64,000 nucleotides of DNA from Edaphobacter paludis (lineage in GTDB: Bacteria > Acidobacteriota > Terriglobia > Terriglobales > Acidobacteriaceae): the NCBI RefSeq assembly GCF_039993895.1, contig NZ_CP121194.1:3224001-3288000 (forward strand), read 5' to 3'. The notes beneath the pieces were generated by a model. It was not told the origin of the DNA. It made no database searches and was given only the letters and a program-made list of their open reading frames with translations. A program made the position numbers and the translations under genes. Positions 26,412-36,270 of the stretch are shown in pieces; positions within the stretch are counted from its first letter, which is position 1; each line of letters begins with the position of its first letter.

Positions 26412-27116
26412 TCAGGCGGTGACTAGCGAGCCCAGCTTTTCGCCGCCGACGACGCGGACGATGTTTCCCGGCTTCTTCATGCTGAACACCATCATGGGCA
26501 TATTGTTGTCTTTGCAGAGAGAAACAGCGGTGGTGTCCATGACGCGGAGGTTGAGGCGGAGGATGTCGTTGTAGGTGATCTGCTCGAACTTGGTGGCTTC
26601 GGGGTTGGTTTTGGGGTCGGCGGTGTAGATGCCGTCGACGGAGGTGGCCTTGAGCAGGATGTCGGCCTTGATCTCCATGGCGCGGAGGCTGGCGGCGGTG
26701 TCGGTGGAGAAAAAGGGGTTGCCGGTGCCGGCGGCGAAGATGACGATGCGGCCCTTTTCGAGGTGGCGCATAGCGCGGCGACGGATGTAGGGCTCGGCGA
26801 CCTGGTGCATCTCGATGGCGGACATGACGCGGCAGGTGAGGCCGCGCTTTTCGATGGCGTCCTGCATCGCGATGGAGTTAATGACGGTGGAGAGCATGCC
26901 CATGTGATCGGCGGCTACGCGGTCCATGTCGATGGCCTGCTGGGCTACGCCGCGGAAGAAGTTGCCTCCGCCGACGACGATGCCGATCTGGCAGCCGAGA
27001 GCGTGAACGGCTGCGATCTCTTCGGCTACTTTGTGGATGAAGATGGCGTCGATGCCGAAGCCGCTGCCCGCGGCAAGGGCTTCTCCGGAGAGCTTGAGGA
27101 GGACTCGCTTGTACAT
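26412..27116 (-). CDS. pyrH: Uridylate kinase (UMP kinase)
   Basis: Phosphorylates UMP to UDP in pyrimidine nucleotide synthesis; a cytosolic hexamer. The 234 residues include the kinase opening [12 protein letters not shown], the glycine-rich [26 protein letters not shown], and [11 protein letters not shown] near the allosteric/ATP region. The ATG at 27116 gives the family N-terminus; a longer frame runs back into the neighbouring SDR gene and is spurious. In most bacteria the gene order is rpsB-tsf-pyrH-frr. Here an unrelated reductase gene and a terminator separate it from tsf, and frr is absent. Confidence 0.96.
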   Translation of the reverse strand: MYKRVLLKLSGEALAAGSGFGIDAIFIHKVAEEIAAVHALGCQIGIVVGGGNFFRGVAQQAIDMDRVAADHMGMLSTVINSIAMQDAIEKRGLTCRVMSAIEMHQVAEPYIRRRAMRHLEKGRIVIFAAGTGNPFFSTDTAASLRAMEIKADILLKATSVDGIYTADPKTNPEATKFEQITYNDILRLNLRVMDTTAVSLCKDNNMPMMVFSMKKPGNIVRVVGGEKLGSLVTA

Positions 27117-27171
27117 GTCAGGTTCAAGTATCGCATGGCGGAGGGGTTGGGCTTTCGGCTTGACTTTGCGA

Positions 27172-27813
27172 TCAGTAGCCGATGGTGAAACGCTGGCGCT
27201 CGTGCTGAGGCTTTTCGAGTTCGTCCACGAGCGCGATGGCGTAGTCCTCCATGGAGATTTTACTGTTGCCCTGCGCGTCAGTGATGAGCTGGTCTTTGCC
27301 GAGGCGGAATTTGCCGGTGCGCTGGCCGGGTTCGAAGAAGGCTGCAGGACTGAAGGAGGTCCAGTTGATATCGGACTTTTTGATGAGGGCGAGGGCGTCG
27401 CTGTGGGACTTGGCGATGGCTTGCCACGCGGCGGGGAGATGGCCGCTGTCGAGCAGGGTGACGCCGGGAGCGACTTCGAGGCTGGCTGCTCCGCCGACAT
27501 AGAGGAAGCGCGGGGCTTTGCCGGAGGTGCCGACTTGCTTGATTGCTTCGATGAAGTATTGAGTAACGGGAAGGATCTGGTCGGTGTTGTCCGCCGGAGG
27601 GGCGTACGCGCTGACGACGGCGTCGGCTCCCTTGATGTTAGCGGCGATGGCGGCGACGGAGTCTGCGTCTCCCTGCTTGATGGTGAGGTTGGGCTGAGGG
27701 GAGAGCTTTGCGGGGTCGCGGGTGATCGCGGTGACTTGGTGTCCGCGGCTGAGGAGTTCGGTGAGGATGCGGCTGCCAGAGTGGCCGGTGGCTCCGAAGA
27801 GGACGATGTGCAT
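27172..27813 (-). CDS. NAD(P)-binding atypical SDR (NmrA-like) oxidoreductase
   Basis: A 213-residue Rossmann protein of the atypical short-chain dehydrogenase group. The N-terminus [17 protein letters not shown] has the glycine motif GATGxxG. The pattern [34 protein letters not shown] and the C-terminal [19 protein letters not shown] match the NAD(P)H-binding/NmrA-like subfamily. The substrate is unknown; some members sense redox state without catalysis. It sits between tsf and pyrH, with a terminator on its tsf side, and its stop is 55 bases from the pyrH start, so it may form the first gene of a pyrH transcript. Confidence 0.85.
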   Translation of the reverse strand: MHIVLFGATGHSGSRILTELLSRGHQVTAITRDPAKLSPQPNLTIKQGDADSVAAIAANIKGADAVVSAYAPPADNTDQILPVTQYFIEAIKQVGTSGKAPRFLYVGGAASLEVAPGVTLLDSGHLPAAWQAIAKSHSDALALIKKSDINWTSFSPAAFFEPGQRTGKFRLGKDQLITDAQGNSKISMEDYAIALVDELEKPQHERQRFTIGY

Positions 27814-27884
27814 GTGGTTTCTCCCGTTAGGGATGAGATGTTGGATTTAGAGGAAAGAACCTGTTTTTTCGGGAGATTGGCACG

Positions 27885-27916
27885 AAAAAGCCCGGACTGG
27901 TGTCCGGGCTTTCTTT
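27885..27916 (-). terminator. Rho-independent terminator after tsf
   Basis: On the minus strand AAAGCCCGGAC-ACCA-GTCCGGGCTTTTT. It closes the rpsB-tsf transcript before the SDR and pyrH genes. Confidence 0.88.
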
Positions 27917-27935
27917 GCTGCTTTGGAGTTGAGGC

Positions 27936-28601
27936 TTAGGCCTGTGCTTCTTCGGTGGTGGCCTGGGCGGTGGTGGCTACGGTCCAGTTGGGATCGCCTA
28001 CCTTGAAGCGGGCGAAGCGGCGGACGCTGATGTTTTCGCCGAGCTTGGCTACCTTGCCGGCGATGAGCTGCGCGATGGTCTGGGTCTGCTCCTTGATGAA
28101 GGGCTGGTCGAGCAGGCAGACCTCCTCGTAGAACTTGCTCATCTTGCCTTCGAGCATCTTCTCGACGATGTTCGCGGGCTTGCCGGACGCGGCGGCCTGG
28201 GCGCGGTAGACGTCCTTCTCGCGGGCGATGTCTTCGTCGGTGACGTCCTCGCGGCGAACATAGCGGGGATCGGTCGCGGCGATGTGCATGGCGACGTCGC
28301 GGAGCAGCTCCTGGAAATCAGTGGTGCGGGCGACGAAGTCGGACTCGCAGTTGAGTTCCACCAGAACGCCGATCTTGCCGCCAGCGTGAATGTAGGTTCC
28401 GACCGCGCCCTCATTGGTGGAGCGGGAGGCCTTCTTGGCGGCCGAAGCCATGCCGCGCTTGCGCAGGACGACGAAGGCGGCATCCATATCGCCCTTGGCT
28501 TCCTGGAGGGCCTTGAGGCAGTCGCCCATCGGGGCGCCGGACTTTTCGCGGAGTTCTTTGACGAGTTTTGCGTCGATCTTTACTGCGGTTTCCGTAGACA
28601 T
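27936..28601 (-). CDS. tsf: Translation elongation factor Ts
   Basis: The guanine-nucleotide exchange factor for EF-Tu. The 221 residues show the UBA-like N-terminus (VKELREKSGAPMGDCLKALQEAKGDMDAA) and the core EF-Ts signatures (ELNCESDFVARTTDF, LLDQPFIKEQTQTI). It is shorter than E. coli EF-Ts (283) but within the range of single-core forms. The start at 28601 is followed by MSTETAVKIDA. It lies downstream of rpsB, separated by 121 bases that contain a palindrome (28634-28659). Confidence 0.97.
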   Translation of the reverse strand: MSTETAVKIDAKLVKELREKSGAPMGDCLKALQEAKGDMDAAFVVLRKRGMASAAKKASRSTNEGAVGTYIHAGGKIGVLVELNCESDFVARTTDFQELLRDVAMHIAATDPRYVRREDVTDEDIAREKDVYRAQAAASGKPANIVEKMLEGKMSKFYEEVCLLDQPFIKEQTQTIAQLIAGKVAKLGENISVRRFARFKVGDPNWTVATTAQATTEEAQA

Positions 28602-28633
28602 TCAGGTTTCCTTAAGTGCGGTTTCTGCGAAAA

Positions 28634-28659
28634 GGGGCGCAGGCTTCAGCCCGCGCCCC
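28634..28659. repeat. REP-like palindrome between rpsB and tsf
   Basis: GGGGCGC-AGGCTTCAGCCC-GCGCCCC, related to the GGCTTCAGCC core of the other REP palindromes but single and longer. Confidence 0.7.
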
Positions 28660-28722
28660 CAATCAAGGTAATAAAACGCTGTTACAAGCTGACGAATGCG
28701 CGCTCGTAACGCAAGGGGTTGC

Positions 28723-29640
<918 letters not shown>

Positions 29641-29823
29641 AGAGGCTCCTTGGTTTAGACAGCCGGACCGAATTGCTCCGGTGCCTGGATTGATCCCGCG
29701 TACGGGAGATTTGACTCCTGACCTTCCGGTGAACCGGAAGGGTGCTGCTGACGGCGATACATTTTCGCCGGTTGCTTCTTTGATCCGGACCACGAGAGCA
29801 TCGAGGTCGAATCGAAAACTGTA
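29641..29823 (-). promoter_or_regulatory. 5' region of rpsB with inverted repeats
   Basis: The gap between rpsB and rpsI (about 300 bases) contains CTTCCGGT-GA-ACCGGAAG (29723-29740) and smaller inverted repeats (ACCG...CGGT, CCCGCGTACGGG). Then comes a REP pair nearer rpsI. The stem could be part of an autoregulatory ribosomal-protein leader, but no known class was recognised. Confidence 0.35.
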
Positions 29824-29881
29824 CCTCGGCGGCTAAAGCCGCGCCGCCGAGGTGAGATAGCGGCACGGCTGAAGCCGTGCC
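29824..29881. repeat. REP palindrome pair between rpsI and rpsB
   Basis: A large palindrome, CCTCGGCGGC then a central TAAA and GCCGCGCCGCCGAGG (29824-29852), followed by GGCACGGCTGAAGCCGTGCC (29862-29881). Confidence 0.8.
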
Positions 29882-29941
29882 CTTAACACTTCAAGAACAA
29901 AAGCAACTGCAACTGCAAAACACTTTGCTGAAAGGCTCTTT

Positions 29942-30337
29942 TTATCGCTTCGAGAACTGGAAGCGAGCGCGTGCGCCCTTCTGTCCGTACTTCTTGCGCT
30001 CTTTACCACGCGAATCGCGGGTAACGAGGCCTTCTGCCTTGAGCGCCTTACGCAGCTCAGGGTTGAAGACCATGAGGGCGCGGGCGATGCCGAGCTTGAC
30101 AGCGTCGGCCTGTCCCATGACGCCGCCACCCTTGACGGTGGTGATGACGTCGAAGGTCTCACCGATGTCGGCGATACCGAGCGAGCGGCGAGCTGCGGCG
30201 CGCTGCTGGGCGGTGACGAAGTAGACGTCAACATCCTTCTTGTTGACGGTGAAGTTGCCGCTGCCGGGACGCAGGAAGACGCGCGCAATCGAAGATTTGC
30301 GACGGCCGGTTCCGTAGTATTGGATCAGATCTGCCAT
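29942..30337 (-). CDS. rpsI: 30S ribosomal protein S9
   Basis: Small-subunit ribosomal protein S9, 131 residues. The opening [20 protein letters not shown], the [19 protein letters not shown] motif and the basic C-terminal tail ending RARFQFSKR (which reaches the P-site tRNA) are all typical. It follows rplM, as in most bacteria, but the 107-base gap contains a REP pair. ATG at 30337. Confidence 0.98.
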   Translation of the reverse strand: MADLIQYYGTGRRKSSIARVFLRPGSGNFTVNKKDVDVYFVTAQQRAAARRSLGIADIGETFDVITTVKGGGVMGQADAVKLGIARALMVFNPELRKALKAEGLVTRDSRGKERKKYGQKGARARFQFSKR

Positions 30338-30359
30338 GGTGCTCCTTGAACTTGCCTCA

Positions 30360-30414
30360 GGGGCGAAAGCCCCGAAATCTTTGTGTTTCGTGCGGCGCGG
30401 CTAAAAGCCGTGCC
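30360..30414. repeat. REP palindrome pair between rplM and rpsI
   Basis: GGGGCGAAAGCCCC (30360-30373) and GGCGCGGCTAAAAGCCGTGCC (30394-30414), within an operon whose genes are normally closely spaced. Confidence 0.8.
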
Positions 30415-30444
30415 CTTTCAAAACAAAACCAACCCGTCTAAAGA

Positions 30445-30897
30445 CTAGGCCTTGGGGGCGTTGGAGGCGTGAAACTCCATCGCTACAGGCTGCTGGGCGA
30501 GATGCGGATGCTGGCTGCCCTTGTAGACCTTGAGCTTGGTGGCCATCTGCCGGCCCATCTTGGACTTGGGAAGCATGCCCTTGATCGACTGCTCGACGAT
30601 TGCCTCGGGACGGCGGGCTAGCAGCTTGACGAAGGACTCTTCACGCAGACCGCCGGGGAAGCCGGTGTAGCGGCGATAGAGCTTGGTGTTCGACTTGAGG
30701 CCCGTGAGGACGATCTTTTCGGCATTGATGACGATGACGTGATCGCCCATATCAATATATGGGGTGTACAGCGGATTGAGCTTGCCTGCGAGGATGCTTG
30801 CGGCTTGCGTGGAAAGACGGCCGAGGGTCTTGCCGCTGGCGTCGATGACAAACCACTTGCGCTTGATGTCTTTGCCGCTGGGGATGGTAGTGGACAT
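30445..30897 (-). CDS. rplM: 50S ribosomal protein L13
   Basis: Large-subunit ribosomal protein L13, 150 residues. Characteristic stretches include [47 protein letters not shown]-like [11 protein letters not shown] and VKGMLPK-like [12 protein letters not shown]. It starts with ATG at 30897 and leads the rplM-rpsI unit. The promoter presumably lies in the 367-base region upstream. Confidence 0.98.
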   Translation of the reverse strand: MSTTIPSGKDIKRKWFVIDASGKTLGRLSTQAASILAGKLNPLYTPYIDMGDHVIVINAEKIVLTGLKSNTKLYRRYTGFPGGLREESFVKLLARRPEAIVEQSIKGMLPKSKMGRQMATKLKVYKGSQHPHLAQQPVAMEFHASNAPKA

Positions 30898-31264
30898 TGC
30901 TCTATTTACTCCCTGGTTCTGCCGTCTTCAGTGTTCGGCGTGGTGCATGAAGAAAGGTGGATCGAATGTGTTTCTCACAACAGATAAAACTGGTTACAGC
31001 ACGAAAGACCCGGGACGACGAGAGAGCATCCTCGAACGCAAAAGGGATCATTCCGCGTGGGACAGCGCACAAAGCCTTGAAAGATCAAGCCTGGGAAGTG
31101 GGTGCTTATAGAGCGGCCTTATTGATTGGCTACCCCAAATGAGTCCACCACGTATCTCTTTCGACCGGCTTACCTATGGAGATAGACCTACATAGACGCA
31201 CGGACGCGAGACTGCGCGAGATTCAAGATTAGCCTAATGGCCGGGGATTCGTCAATGGAAATGC
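30898..31264. other. Gene-free region upstream of rplM
   Basis: About 370 bases between the stop of the membrane protein gene at 31265 and the start of rplM. It must hold the rplM promoter, but I see no strong -35/-10 pair, no repeat and no RNA gene. The open frames crossing it lack convincing starts. Confidence 0.5.
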
Positions 31265-33172
31265 TTAGCTGGCTGGCGCGGCTGGGGTGGCAAGGTCGAG
31301 GACGTAGATGGAGCCGTCGTCATAGAGATGGCGGCGGGTGCGGGCCAGTTCGCTGTATTGGCGGTGGCTATCGAGGGTGATCTCGTCTTCACTGCGAATC
31401 CACTGGGTGATGCTTTTGTCTTGCATGACGGAGATGAGGTGGGACTGCTCGGCGTCGTCCTCGCTATAGGAATGAGCCAGATAGCGGATATTGTGCGAGA
31501 GAAGATAGCGGGCCAGAGCCTCTCCGTCAGAGCGGCCGGGCCAACCTGGGGGGAGGCTGGCGGCTCCGGGAAAGTCGGCGATATCGAGGTGGTGAGTGCG
31601 GTAGTCGAGCAGGAAGGTGTCGTCGACGGTGACAATGGCGGCAGCGTCGGTGGGGATGGCGCTCTCCATGGCGGCGTACTGCAAATGCAGGGCGACGGGC
31701 GCAATGGAATAGCTGGAGAAGGTGGCGTGCAGGTTTTCTGCGGTCCGGCGATATTCGTGCGTCCACGAGTTCATCCCGATATAGAAGGCGGTGGCAACGG
31801 CGAGCACGGCAGAGCAGGCTTGCAGGAGACGCCATTTTTGCGCCTGGGGAAGATGGTTGACGCGGCGGCTGAAGACTACGAAGAGAAGAAGAATTGACGG
31901 GACGATCGCGGGATAGTTGTAGCGGCGGACGGAGTCTCCGCCGGTAGCGATGCCGACGAATATCGAGGCTACCAGCGTGGCTGCGGTGAGGGCCACGATG
32001 GCGCGGGTCTGTTCGTCGTCTTCTCCCCAGAACCATTCAAGAAGAAGAATGACGAGCAGCGGGAGATTAAACGGCAGGACCTTGTGGAGAATGATCTTCG
32101 GGTTGAAGCCGGATGGCGGCGGATAGAGACCGTAGCTGCTGTAGTGGAAGCCCTTGCCGAGTAAAGGATAGAAATAAGTCCCTGAGGTGGCGTGCTGGGC
32201 GATCATCCAGGGAGCGAGGACGAGCAGGCAGCCTGCGGCTCCGATGAGGAGGGTGCGCAGGCCTGCGGCGAGACCACGGCGGCTGAGGACAAGGATGGCG
32301 ATGCAGAGGACGAAGAGCACTCCGTGGGGGAGATAGGTGGATTTGGTGGAGGCGATGGCAGCGGTGGTCATGCCCAACAAGAGCGCTTGCAGGTTCGGGT
32401 GGTCCGCGAGCGAACTTCGATTGGACGCGAGGTAGACCAGACCGAAGAAGAGCGCGCTGGGAAGAAGGACGAAGGTCAGATTGAACTGAAGTTGCGGGGT
32501 GATGAGGACGAAGACGGCAAGAGCTGCCTGCTGGAGCGGAGTGAGATCGAACTCGTCGGCCAGGCCGAAGGCGACTACGGCGAGCAGGAGAAGGCCGAGG
32601 GCGCGGTCGGCCATCTGCACGTCTTCGAGGGGGAGTTCGGTGAGGACCAGGGTTTGCAGAAAGTAGTTGCCGCCGACGCTGGCCATGATGCGGCGCTCGC
32701 TGAAGGGGTCGGGGGCGTACTCGTGCAACTGAAGCATCTTTTCAGGGGCGGCGAGATAGAAGTTGTAGTCGTCCTCCTGCTGGTAGTACGCGGTATGAAC
32801 GGTAGCCGCTAGACGGAGGGCGAAGACAATCGCGAAGAACAAGAGCAGCAGCTTGAGCTTCAGATGGGTGTTTGCATGTGAGTAGGATTCGCGCTTTGCT
32901 GTCGGCTTGTCGGCGAGACGAAGCAGGAGAAGTGCAAGGATTCCGATAATGCTGAACCCGACGAGCACGGGGACCGTGATGGCGTGCAGCAGGTTGAGGA
33001 TTCCTCCGAGGAGAATGACCACGCTGAAGCCGGAGACGGCTGCAAGGGCGATTGCGGGGCGGCGCACACCGAAGAGTCGCAGAAGAAGGCCGCCGTAGCC
33101 GGAGATGGCGGCGAAGAGACCGACGCACCAGAGGATCGCTACAGCAAACTGAAGCAAGATAGTGGTATTCAT
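31265..33172 (-). CDS. Large polytopic membrane protein, GT-C-like
   Basis: A 635-residue protein with about 12-14 hydrophobic helices over the first 480 residues and a soluble C-terminal domain. I placed the start at ATG 33172 (MNTTILLQFAVAILWCVGLFAA), because the extra N-terminal 48 residues of the longest frame look non-coding. The architecture, with a long extracytoplasmic loop after the first helices (TVHTAYYQQEDDYNFYLAAPEKM), resembles lipid-linked-sugar-using GT-C glycosyltransferases, although the family could not be fixed. It lies at the edge of a group of surface-glycan-type genes. Confidence 0.72.
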   Translation of the reverse strand: MNTTILLQFAVAILWCVGLFAAISGYGGLLLRLFGVRRPAIALAAVSGFSVVILLGGILNLLHAITVPVLVGFSIIGILALLLLRLADKPTAKRESYSHANTHLKLKLLLLFFAIVFALRLAATVHTAYYQQEDDYNFYLAAPEKMLQLHEYAPDPFSERRIMASVGGNYFLQTLVLTELPLEDVQMADRALGLLLLAVVAFGLADEFDLTPLQQAALAVFVLITPQLQFNLTFVLLPSALFFGLVYLASNRSSLADHPNLQALLLGMTTAAIASTKSTYLPHGVLFVLCIAILVLSRRGLAAGLRTLLIGAAGCLLVLAPWMIAQHATSGTYFYPLLGKGFHYSSYGLYPPPSGFNPKIILHKVLPFNLPLLVILLLEWFWGEDDEQTRAIVALTAATLVASIFVGIATGGDSVRRYNYPAIVPSILLLFVVFSRRVNHLPQAQKWRLLQACSAVLAVATAFYIGMNSWTHEYRRTAENLHATFSSYSIAPVALHLQYAAMESAIPTDAAAIVTVDDTFLLDYRTHHLDIADFPGAASLPPGWPGRSDGEALARYLLSHNIRYLAHSYSEDDAEQSHLISVMQDKSITQWIRSEDEITLDSHRQYSELARTRRHLYDDGSIYVLDLATPAAPAS

Positions 33173-33439
33173 TTGAAGGCTACCTGTCTGTTTCAGAAGC
33201 GTTGGGGACAATCGATGCGTAGAGGCAGAAGACCGCTGCGATGAGAATAAAAGGCTACTGAGTCCCTTAGTCTGCGTCAAGGATTGGCGATAATAGAGCA
33301 GGTAGAGGTGGGGCATCTATTGTGATGCACTAGAATGCAGGAAATCTTAGAAATAAATCTCCTCTAAGTGCAAGAGCCTTTGCTCACCAAAAGACGGCGG
33401 TCTGACTAAATGGACGCAAAATAGACACCTAGGACATGT

Positions 33440-34573
33440 ATGCAACTTCGACGAATTACAACAAGTGGAAACTGGATACCAGAGATCGACGGTCTGCGCT
33501 TTATTGCAATCGTGGCGACGCTGCTTGTGCATATGTTCGGCGAAGTTTATACACGAAGCGGTCACGATTTTATCTCCCAATATCATTACGACTTTTTCAA
33601 GTTAGTTGATCGCGGAGACCGCGGCGTTTCGCTTTTCTTTGTGATTAGCGGATTCATCCTGGCGCAGCCTTTTCTTCGCCAGCATCTTGAGCATGCCAAG
33701 GCTGTGTCGATTAAGGGTTACTTCAAACGGAGGTTAACCCGGCTTGAACCTCCCTACATCCTGTCGCTCCTGCTCTACCTATTCGCAGTCAGCCTTTTCA
33801 AGCATCAATTTCTCTCTCTGTTGCCACACTTCTTCGCCCAGGTTTTTTATTTACATAATTTTATTTTCAACTACGGCTCTCTCAACTTCGTTACCTGGAG
33901 TCTTGAAGTAGAAGTCCAGTTTTATATTGTCGCTCCGCTGCTCGGATATCTCTACGCTATCTCCAGACCTGTACTTCGTCGCGGCATCATGATTTGCCTC
34001 ATCGTGGCCAGCATTCTCATCCAAGTGCATGGTGGACAGTCACTGATTGCGTGGAATTTTCCGGGACAGCTTCAATTCTTCCTCGTAGGTTTCCTCATTG
34101 CGGATGTTCGAGCGACCCAGACGAAATCATGGCAAAGCCGACGGTGGGACTTAGCAAGTCTGCTGGTTTGGCCGGCCATCTTTGGACTTGAGAAGTCGAA
34201 CTTCTTCGCTTTTCTTTTCCCAGTATTGATCTTTATCGCGTATCTCGCAGCATTCAACGGTCCGGTCTCGCGCGGTATTTTCCAGACGAAATGGATCGCG
34301 CTGACCGGCGGCATGTGCTACTCGTTCTATCTCATGCATATGCTGGTAATTGACTGCGTCTTCAAGTTCACGAAGAAAATTATTATTCCATCGAGTCTCA
34401 TGCTCAGTTTTTCAAGTCAAGTTTTCCTGCTTGGCATCTGCATCTATATTTTTTGCACGTTCTACTTCGTTCTAATTGAGAGACCATGTATGGATCCAAA
34501 GTGGCCTGGCAAGCTTATGGCCAGGATTCGCAACCGCCGTCACTCACCAAGCGACATGATTGCAGGAGATTGA
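33440..34573 (+). CDS. Acyltransferase 3 family membrane protein
   Basis: A 377-residue integral membrane acyltransferase. The N-terminus GNWIPEIDGLRFIAIVATLLVHMFGE carries the family motif (LDGLRF.A...V...H) with the conserved His, and FVISGFILAQPFL follows. There are about ten helices. It probably acylates an exopolysaccharide or O-antigen. Base composition is clearly more AT-rich than in flanking housekeeping genes, suggesting acquisition together with the polysaccharide genes at 34.7-41.7 kb. It is a different subgroup from the acyltransferase at 25127-26380. Confidence 0.9.
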   Translation: MQLRRITTSGNWIPEIDGLRFIAIVATLLVHMFGEVYTRSGHDFISQYHYDFFKLVDRGDRGVSLFFVISGFILAQPFLRQHLEHAKAVSIKGYFKRRLTRLEPPYILSLLLYLFAVSLFKHQFLSLLPHFFAQVFYLHNFIFNYGSLNFVTWSLEVEVQFYIVAPLLGYLYAISRPVLRRGIMICLIVASILIQVHGGQSLIAWNFPGQLQFFLVGFLIADVRATQTKSWQSRRWDLASLLVWPAIFGLEKSNFFAFLFPVLIFIAYLAAFNGPVSRGIFQTKWIALTGGMCYSFYLMHMLVIDCVFKFTKKIIIPSSLMLSFSSQVFLLGICIYIFCTFYFVLIERPCMDPKWPGKLMARIRNRRHSPSDMIAGD

Positions 34574-34678
34574 AGTGCCTATTGGCTAGAGGTTTCCGGC
34601 TCGCCTTTGCAGGCGCGATCGATCATCCAATCGAGGCTGCCTGAGCAGCCCGATCTTCCTTCCGACTACCACTATTGC

Positions 34679-36214
34679 CTAGGGTTGCGTGAATAGCGAG
34701 GCGAGTGGAAACGTGGAGGAGCCGGCGATCGCTTTACACGTCTCGGCAGCAGTGGCCTCAGGCAAAAGCAGGTAATGGGTGTCGGGGGTTCGCACGTTGC
34801 CGAAATCATAGTGAGTGCAGACCTGCCAGCTTTCGATCGGCATGAAATTGGAGATCGTCTTCAGTTGGCTGACATTCCCGAAGATAAAGTCAGGACGAGT
34901 GGCGACGCAGGCTGCCAATCGTTCATCTTTATTCAAGCGGGCCGCAGCCCTTCCATTGACCAGGCCGGCCATGTCACAGATGTTTGCCTTCGAAAAGTAG
35001 CCGATATAGCCGACGTCCGAGGCAATTCCCTGCTTGCCCTGAAGGACGTCAAGGTGCTGGCCCTGGAACTCTTTCATGGTTCTCACCCTCGTGGACAGGA
35101 CGCGATACATGACTTTGCACTCGATCGGCAGCATGAGAAGAAGAACGACAAAGAAACCGTAGATAAGAGGGTAGGACTGGTTGACCGGTGGACGATCTGA
35201 ATCAATCGAACCCAGTTCAAGAAGATTCCAGAGCGTGGAGAAAAAGTAAGCCCACACAAGGTATCTGGCCCCCTGAATCTCCTGACCGCGCAACGCAGAC
35301 AGTGCAAGGACAGCGGGAAAGACGATATTCGCGAAGAGCGTGGGGATGGAGAGGGTCCCCGCGCGGAACAACAGAATGAGCGTAAGCAGCCACAACAGCA
35401 GGAGGCCTACACCAAAGGTGAGCGCTCCTCCAAGGACCGTTGCTGCGGTCGAAAAGGCTTGCCATGTGGGGATTCCGCTGGACTTGGCGAGGGCGGTATC
35501 TGGCAGAAGAGCGTGCATCCTCCAGACGATAAACGCCAACGCGAGAAGACTGCCCAACAGTACATGGCTGGAGTGAAGTATGGCGCTCCACCACCGCGAC
35601 GAAGGTTTACTGCCGCTGAATATCTGCTTCCAGGCAAGGATCAAAAAGACGATACCGCATAGGAAGGAAAGTTCGGTGCGGAGGAGCACCATGAAGAATG
35701 CCAATACAGTGAACGAAAGATATTGGAGCGCTGTAGGGGCTTTACAGCGAGTTTGTCGAAAGGCAAATACGCAGAGGAGCGCCACGAAACAGAGCGCAAA
35801 ACCGGTCTCCATACCATCGTCGAGCCATCGGACGGCGGAGGGCATCACAAGGATGCAAAGCAAAGCGACACTTAGAAGGCGGGCTCGAGCGGACTCACGA
35901 GGGATGAACTTCAAGAGGATGAAGGCAGTGCCCAGAAAAAGCAACAGATGCATGAAACTGGAGACGCCACGAGGAAGATTGGGCGACGTAATGAAACCGC
36001 GAAGAAATGCAAGCAGGTGCACGTAGAGAAGACTGGAGGCTCCATAACTCGGGTGAACACCATCGTAGGTGATCAAGTGAGTGCGGAAGAGGTTGTCGGC
36101 GTAACGCAGGTGAATGAGAGCGTCATCCTGAATAGCCGCCCAGGACAAAACAATCCAGCCAACGAGCCAAAGTCCCAGAAGCGGTAGAACAAATTTGTAA
36201 ACCCTATTGTTCAA
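34679..36214 (-). CDS. GT-C-type membrane glycosyltransferase-like protein
   Basis: A 511-residue protein with about ten transmembrane helices. After the first helix an Asp-Asp pair occurs (WAAIQDDALIHLRYADNL), the position of the catalytic acidic motif in GT39/GT83-like transferases; DDGMETGFALCFVALL is a further family-like stretch. The C-terminal about 130 residues are extracytoplasmic (QGKQGIASDVGYIGYFSKANICDMAGL), as in other lipid-linked-sugar transferases. Likely role: adding a sugar to a surface polymer, lipid or protein. Donor unknown. Confidence 0.78.
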   Translation of the reverse strand: MNNRVYKFVLPLLGLWLVGWIVLSWAAIQDDALIHLRYADNLFRTHLITYDGVHPSYGASSLLYVHLLAFLRGFITSPNLPRGVSSFMHLLLFLGTAFILLKFIPRESARARLLSVALLCILVMPSAVRWLDDGMETGFALCFVALLCVFAFRQTRCKAPTALQYLSFTVLAFFMVLLRTELSFLCGIVFLILAWKQIFSGSKPSSRWWSAILHSSHVLLGSLLALAFIVWRMHALLPDTALAKSSGIPTWQAFSTAATVLGGALTFGVGLLLLWLLTLILLFRAGTLSIPTLFANIVFPAVLALSALRGQEIQGARYLVWAYFFSTLWNLLELGSIDSDRPPVNQSYPLIYGFFVVLLLMLPIECKVMYRVLSTRVRTMKEFQGQHLDVLQGKQGIASDVGYIGYFSKANICDMAGLVNGRAAARLNKDERLAACVATRPDFIFGNVSQLKTISNFMPIESWQVCTHYDFGNVRTPDTHYLLLPEATAAETCKAIAGSSTFPLASLFTQP

Positions 36215-36270
36215 GCAACCACCCCCGTTTGAAATAAGTCCAGGAATCCAAAGTGCTTACAGTAAGACTT

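Noticed and set aside
27117..27500. Longer pyrH frame to 27500
   Set aside because: It overlaps the SDR gene in another frame, and the added residues are a Ser/Pro/Ala-rich shadow sequence; UMP kinase begins at [13 protein letters not shown].
30739..31142. Small plus-strand frames in the rplM upstream region
   Set aside because: Overlapping frames with no starts preceded by binding sites and no codon bias; more likely non-coding upstream DNA.
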